Below the pieces are notes generated by a model that saw nothing but the letters and a program-made list of their open reading frames with translations, ran no database searches and was not told where the DNA came from. A DNA stretch of 64,000 nucleotides from Eoetvoesia sp035555955. GTDB taxonomy: Bacteria > Pseudomonadota > Gammaproteobacteria > Burkholderiales > Burkholderiaceae_B. The stretch spans positions 62,001 through 126,000 of the forward strand of contig NZ_DATMGA010000014.1 in the NCBI RefSeq assembly GCF_035555955.1, in the 5' to 3' direction. Positions 60,980-64,000 of this stretch are shown piece by piece (position 1 is the first letter of the stretch; each line of letters starts with the position of its first letter). The position numbers were made by a program, and so were the translations under genes.

Positions 60980-63370
60980 ATGAAATCTGAACCCCTGGCC
61001 GCCGTATCGCAAGGCATCGGGGCTTCCATGCCGCGCCTGGAGGATCCACGCCTGCTGACCGGGCAAGGCGCTTATGCCGACGACTTCAACCTTCCCGACC
61101 AGGCGCGCGGCTATGTGCTGCGTTCGCCCGTGGCCCATGCGCTGATACGCGATATCGATGTCGCCCCTGCACTCGACGTGCCCGGTGTGTACGCGGTGCT
61201 GACGGCCGAGGACTACAAGGCCGACGGCCTTGGCGAGATGCCCTGCGTGAGCATTCCGCCGTCCATAACGGGCAAGACGTATCACCGCACGCCATTTCCG
61301 CCTTTGTCCGATGGCCGGGTGCTGGCGATCGGTTCGGGCGTGGCATTCATTGTTGCGCAGACCCTGGAAATCGCCATGGACGCCGCCGAGCGCATCAAGG
61401 TCGACTACGAGGTGCTGCCGGCCGCGCCCACGGTAGCCGCCGCCATTGCCGACGGCGCGCCGCTGGTATGGCCGGACGCCGCCGGCAACCGTTGCTTCCA
61501 GCACGAGCTTGGCGATGCGGCGAAGACCGATGCCGCGTTTGCGCGTGCCGAGCACGTCGTCAAGGCGCGCATCGTCAATCAGCGCATGGCGGGCAATCCG
61601 CTGGAGCCCCGCACCTATTTGGGCAGTTATCACGAAGCCAACCAGCAATACCAATTGCGAACCTCGACGTCCAATCCGCACCGCATCCGGCTGCTGCTTG
61701 CCGAGCACATATTCCGGGTGCCCGCGCATCGGGTGCATGTCGTGGCGGGCGATGTGGGCGGAGGGTTCGGCACCAAGGGAGGGCTGTATCCCGAGGAAAT
61801 CCTGGTGCTGTGGGCGGCGCGGCGCGTCGGCCGGCCGGTCAAGTGGGTCTGCGACCGCAGCGAGGCCTTTCTTTCCGACTTCAACGGCCGCGATCAGATC
61901 GCCGATGCCCAGCTGGCCCTGCTCAAGGACGGCACGGTGCTGGGAATGCGCGTTATCCTGAATCACGACCTGGGCTGCCAGCTCGGGCCGTCCACCGCCC
62001 ATCCACCTCTGGTCGGAGCCCGCATGCTTTCAGGCGTGTATGCCTTTCCCGCCATGCATGTGGAAATCAACGGCATATTCACGCATAGCCGTACGCTCAC
62101 CACGTATCGGGGCGCGGGCCGTCCCGAATCCACGATGGTGGTAGAGCGGATGCTGGACATCGCGGCCGCGGAACTGGGCCTGGATCCCGTGGAAATCCGC
62201 CGGCGCAACTTCATCCGGCCCGACCAGATGCCTTATCGCACGGCCATCAACGAGACCTACGATTGCGGCGAGTTCGAAGCCGTCATGGATGCGGCGCTCG
62301 AACTGGATCAGTGGAACGGTTTCGAGGCGCGCAAGAAGCAAAGCGAAGAAAAAGGGCTGCTGCGGGGCCGTGGCCTGTCCGTCTATATCGAAGTGTGCGC
62401 CACCATCAGCGACCGCATGGAAGTCCGGTTCGACGCCACTGGCGGCGTGACGATATTGGCAGGCACGTTTTCCTACGGGCAGGGGCATGAAACCAGTTTT
62501 TCGCAGATGGTGCACGAGTGGCTGGCTGTGCCGATAGACCGTATCCGCTACGTTCAGGGGGATACCGACAAGGTCGCCAATGGCCGGGGCAGTTTCGGCT
62601 CGCGCAGCATGACCGTGGGCGGTTCGGCGCTGTTGGCCGCCTGCCGGCAGATCATTGCGCGGGGACGCAGCGTTGCGGCCATTCTGCTCGATTGCCAGGA
62701 GGACGACCTGGATTTCGAGGGCGGCGTCTACAGGCATCGCGACGGCAAGATGGTCACCCTGGACCGCGTGGCGCGGGCCACCTATGCCTGGGGGGCTCCC
62801 AAGCCTCTGCCCGCCGAATTATGGAACGGGCTTGAAGGCAGGGGGTATTTTTCGGCCAATCCCCAAAACTATCCCAACGGGTGCTACATCGCCGAGGTCG
62901 AGGTCGACCCCGACACGGGCATGGTCGCGCTGGACACTGTGGTGGCGGTCGACGATGTAGGCAATGTCGTCAACCCGCTGTTGCTGGAAGGCCAGATCCA
63001 CGGCGGCATCGCCCAGGCGGCTGGCCAGGCCCTGAAAGAGCAGGTTGTGCATGCGGACGATGGCCAGCTCATTACTGGATCCTTCACCGACTACGCCATG
63101 CCGAAGGCCAAGGATTTTCCACGCTTCATCACCGCGTTGCGCCCGGTGCCCACCAAGACCAATCCGCTGGGCGTCAAGGGCGGCGCGGAAACCGGTACGG
63201 TCGGGCTGCCGCCCGCCATCGTTTCCGCCGTGATCGATGCGTTGCACCCATATGGCGTGCGGCATCTGGACATGCCGCTGACCCCCCTGAAGGTCTGGCA
63301 GGCCATTGCCCAGAGCGGGAACGCCGGGCAAGGCTCTCATGGCGACGCTGCGCCGCAAGACAAGAATTGA
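60980..63370 (+). CDS. Molybdenum hydroxylase large subunit, form II CoxL/XDH-like
   Basis: 796 aa. Molybdopterin-binding large subunit of the xanthine dehydrogenase superfamily. The N-terminal aldehyde oxidase/hammerhead domain has PRLLTGQGAYADDF; the Moco-binding part has GDVGGGFGTKGG, TTYRGAGRPEST and GGAETGTVGLPP with the catalytic Glu. The TYRGAGR loop marks form II rather than true CO dehydrogenase (form I AYRCSFR). The medium (FAD) and small (2Fe-2S) subunits are not in the window and probably lie to the right. A TTG at 60950 could start ten codons earlier. A hydroxylation of an N-heteroaromatic is suggested by the neighbouring enzymes. Confidence 0.9.
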   Translation: MKSEPLAAVSQGIGASMPRLEDPRLLTGQGAYADDFNLPDQARGYVLRSPVAHALIRDIDVAPALDVPGVYAVLTAEDYKADGLGEMPCVSIPPSITGKTYHRTPFPPLSDGRVLAIGSGVAFIVAQTLEIAMDAAERIKVDYEVLPAAPTVAAAIADGAPLVWPDAAGNRCFQHELGDAAKTDAAFARAEHVVKARIVNQRMAGNPLEPRTYLGSYHEANQQYQLRTSTSNPHRIRLLLAEHIFRVPAHRVHVVAGDVGGGFGTKGGLYPEEILVLWAARRVGRPVKWVCDRSEAFLSDFNGRDQIADAQLALLKDGTVLGMRVILNHDLGCQLGPSTAHPPLVGARMLSGVYAFPAMHVEINGIFTHSRTLTTYRGAGRPESTMVVERMLDIAAAELGLDPVEIRRRNFIRPDQMPYRTAINETYDCGEFEAVMDAALELDQWNGFEARKKQSEEKGLLRGRGLSVYIEVCATISDRMEVRFDATGGVTILAGTFSYGQGHETSFSQMVHEWLAVPIDRIRYVQGDTDKVANGRGSFGSRSMTVGGSALLAACRQIIARGRSVAAILLDCQEDDLDFEGGVYRHRDGKMVTLDRVARATYAWGAPKPLPAELWNGLEGRGYFSANPQNYPNGCYIAEVEVDPDTGMVALDTVVAVDDVGNVVNPLLLEGQIHGGIAQAAGQALKEQVVHADDGQLITGSFTDYAMPKAKDFPRFITALRPVPTKTNPLGVKGGAETGTVGLPPAIVSAVIDALHPYGVRHLDMPLTPLKVWQAIAQSGNAGQGSHGDAAPQDKN

Positions 63371-63387
63371 AAATGGAGACTGTTTAA

Positions 63388-64000
63388 ATGAACCTTACTG
63401 GAGAGCAAAGCCTGCCCTTGGCGCGAGAGCGTGTCTGGACGGCGCTGATGGATCCGGAAACCCTGAAGGCGGCGATACCGGGCTGCGAGTCGGTCGTGGA
63501 TCAGGGCGATGGCAGCTACAAGGCGGTGGTCGTGGCTGCCATCGGGCCGGTGAAGGCCCGATTCTCCGGAAAACTGAGATTCCAGGATGTGCAGGCTCCC
63601 GCCCGCTACACGCTGGATTTCGAGGGCGACGGCGGGGTGGCGGGTTTCGCCAAGGGAAGCGCCGAGGTCGAACTGGCCGAGCTCTCGGAGCAAAGCACCA
63701 ATCTGACTTACAAGGCGCAGGCCAAGATAGGCGGGCGCCTGGCTCAAATCGGTTCGCGGCTGATCGATGCAACCGCCGCCCGCATGGCCACCCAGTTTTT
63801 CGATCGGCTGACCCAGCGCCTGACCGCTCCGGCCGAGCCGCGGGCGGAGGCGCCGACCGGTGCGCAGGCGGGAGCCACGCCCGCGGTTGCCCCGGTGGCG
63901 GCCCGCGAGGCGGCCGAGCAGGCTCCGGCCGGCGGCGGTCGCGCCATGGTTACCGTGCAGATGCCGGCCTGGACCTGGGCGTTTACCGTAACGGTGATCG
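63388..64000 (+). CDS. CoxG-like SRPBCC-fold protein, right end truncated by window
   Basis: The frame is open to the right edge, giving 204 residues so far. The N-terminus MNLTGEQSLPLARERVWTAL and PETLKAAIPGCESV is the CoxG signature, followed by GPVKARFSGKLRF and FAKGSAEVEL, the SRPBCC fold. Beyond about 150 comes an Ala/Pro/Glu-rich linker and then a hydrophobic WTWAFTVTV stretch, probably a membrane anchor. CoxG proteins link to maturation or membrane attachment of CO-dehydrogenase-type enzymes. GGAG lies about nine bases upstream. It is 17 bp after the large-subunit gene. Confidence 0.88.
   Translation, partial: MNLTGEQSLPLARERVWTALMDPETLKAAIPGCESVVDQGDGSYKAVVVAAIGPVKARFSGKLRFQDVQAPARYTLDFEGDGGVAGFAKGSAEVELAELSEQSTNLTYKAQAKIGGRLAQIGSRLIDATAARMATQFFDRLTQRLTAPAEPRAEAPTGAQAGATPAVAPVAAREAAEQAPAGGGRAMVTVQMPAWTWAFTVTVI

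Overview
This is chromosomal DNA of a high-G+C betaproteobacterium, most likely an Alcaligenaceae member (Bordetella/Achromobacter/Pusillimonas type). The assignment is inferred from gene neighbourhoods (dusB-fis-purH-ruvCAB, pyrD-bpt-aat, a ClcB-like channel, UbiH-type hydroxylase), a phasin gene that implies polyhydroxyalkanoate storage, and a GC-rich dispersed repeat. I see no tRNA, rRNA, CRISPR array, prophage or complete insertion sequence.

Layout. From 0.1 to 35 kb the window is mostly core: minC and glnS; a two-gene cytochrome bd-like oxidase whose subunit I appears to lack the canonical heme ligands; an OmpR-type two-component system; a ClC channel; an orphan outer-membrane barrel; recQ; the run ruvB-ruvA-ruvC-purH-fis-dusB followed by a ubiH-like gene (minus strand); TM2, CtaG and M48 peptidase genes; yheT, a zinc-finger protein and ilvE; azlCD; a DEAD-box helicase; thioredoxin-like, EI24, CinA-like and IclR genes; a phasin with a clear sigma70 promoter; then pyrD, bpt, aat and a NUDIX gene.

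From 36 to 46 kb lies accessory catabolic DNA. An AT-richer patch (about 36.1-39.0 kb) holds an orphan branched-chain-type binding protein and a LigF-like glutathione transferase. It is followed by an orphan Rieske oxygenase and a gentisate module: FAD-dependent 3-hydroxybenzoate 6-hydroxylase-like enzyme, gentisate 1,2-dioxygenase, fumarylpyruvate hydrolase-type enzyme, two paralogous LysR regulators and an MFS carrier. Together these could take methoxylated or ether-linked aromatics through 3-hydroxybenzoate and gentisate to fumarate and pyruvate, although no classical maleylpyruvate isomerase is evident.

From 47 to 53 kb are CsbD, a triple-PAS LuxR regulator, a small disordered protein and ppc. 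From 52.9 kb to the right edge runs a second catabolic locus: a divergent LysR gene, a CUT2 (ribose-type) ABC transporter, an HpaB-like flavin monooxygenase, an extradiol dioxygenase with an intact His-His-Glu triad, an HpaC-like flavin reductase, a molybdenum hydroxylase large subunit and a truncated CoxG-like gene. This looks like one uptake-plus-degradation operon for an unidentified (hetero)aromatic compound. It and the heme-ligand-less bd-like oxidase are the most novel items here.
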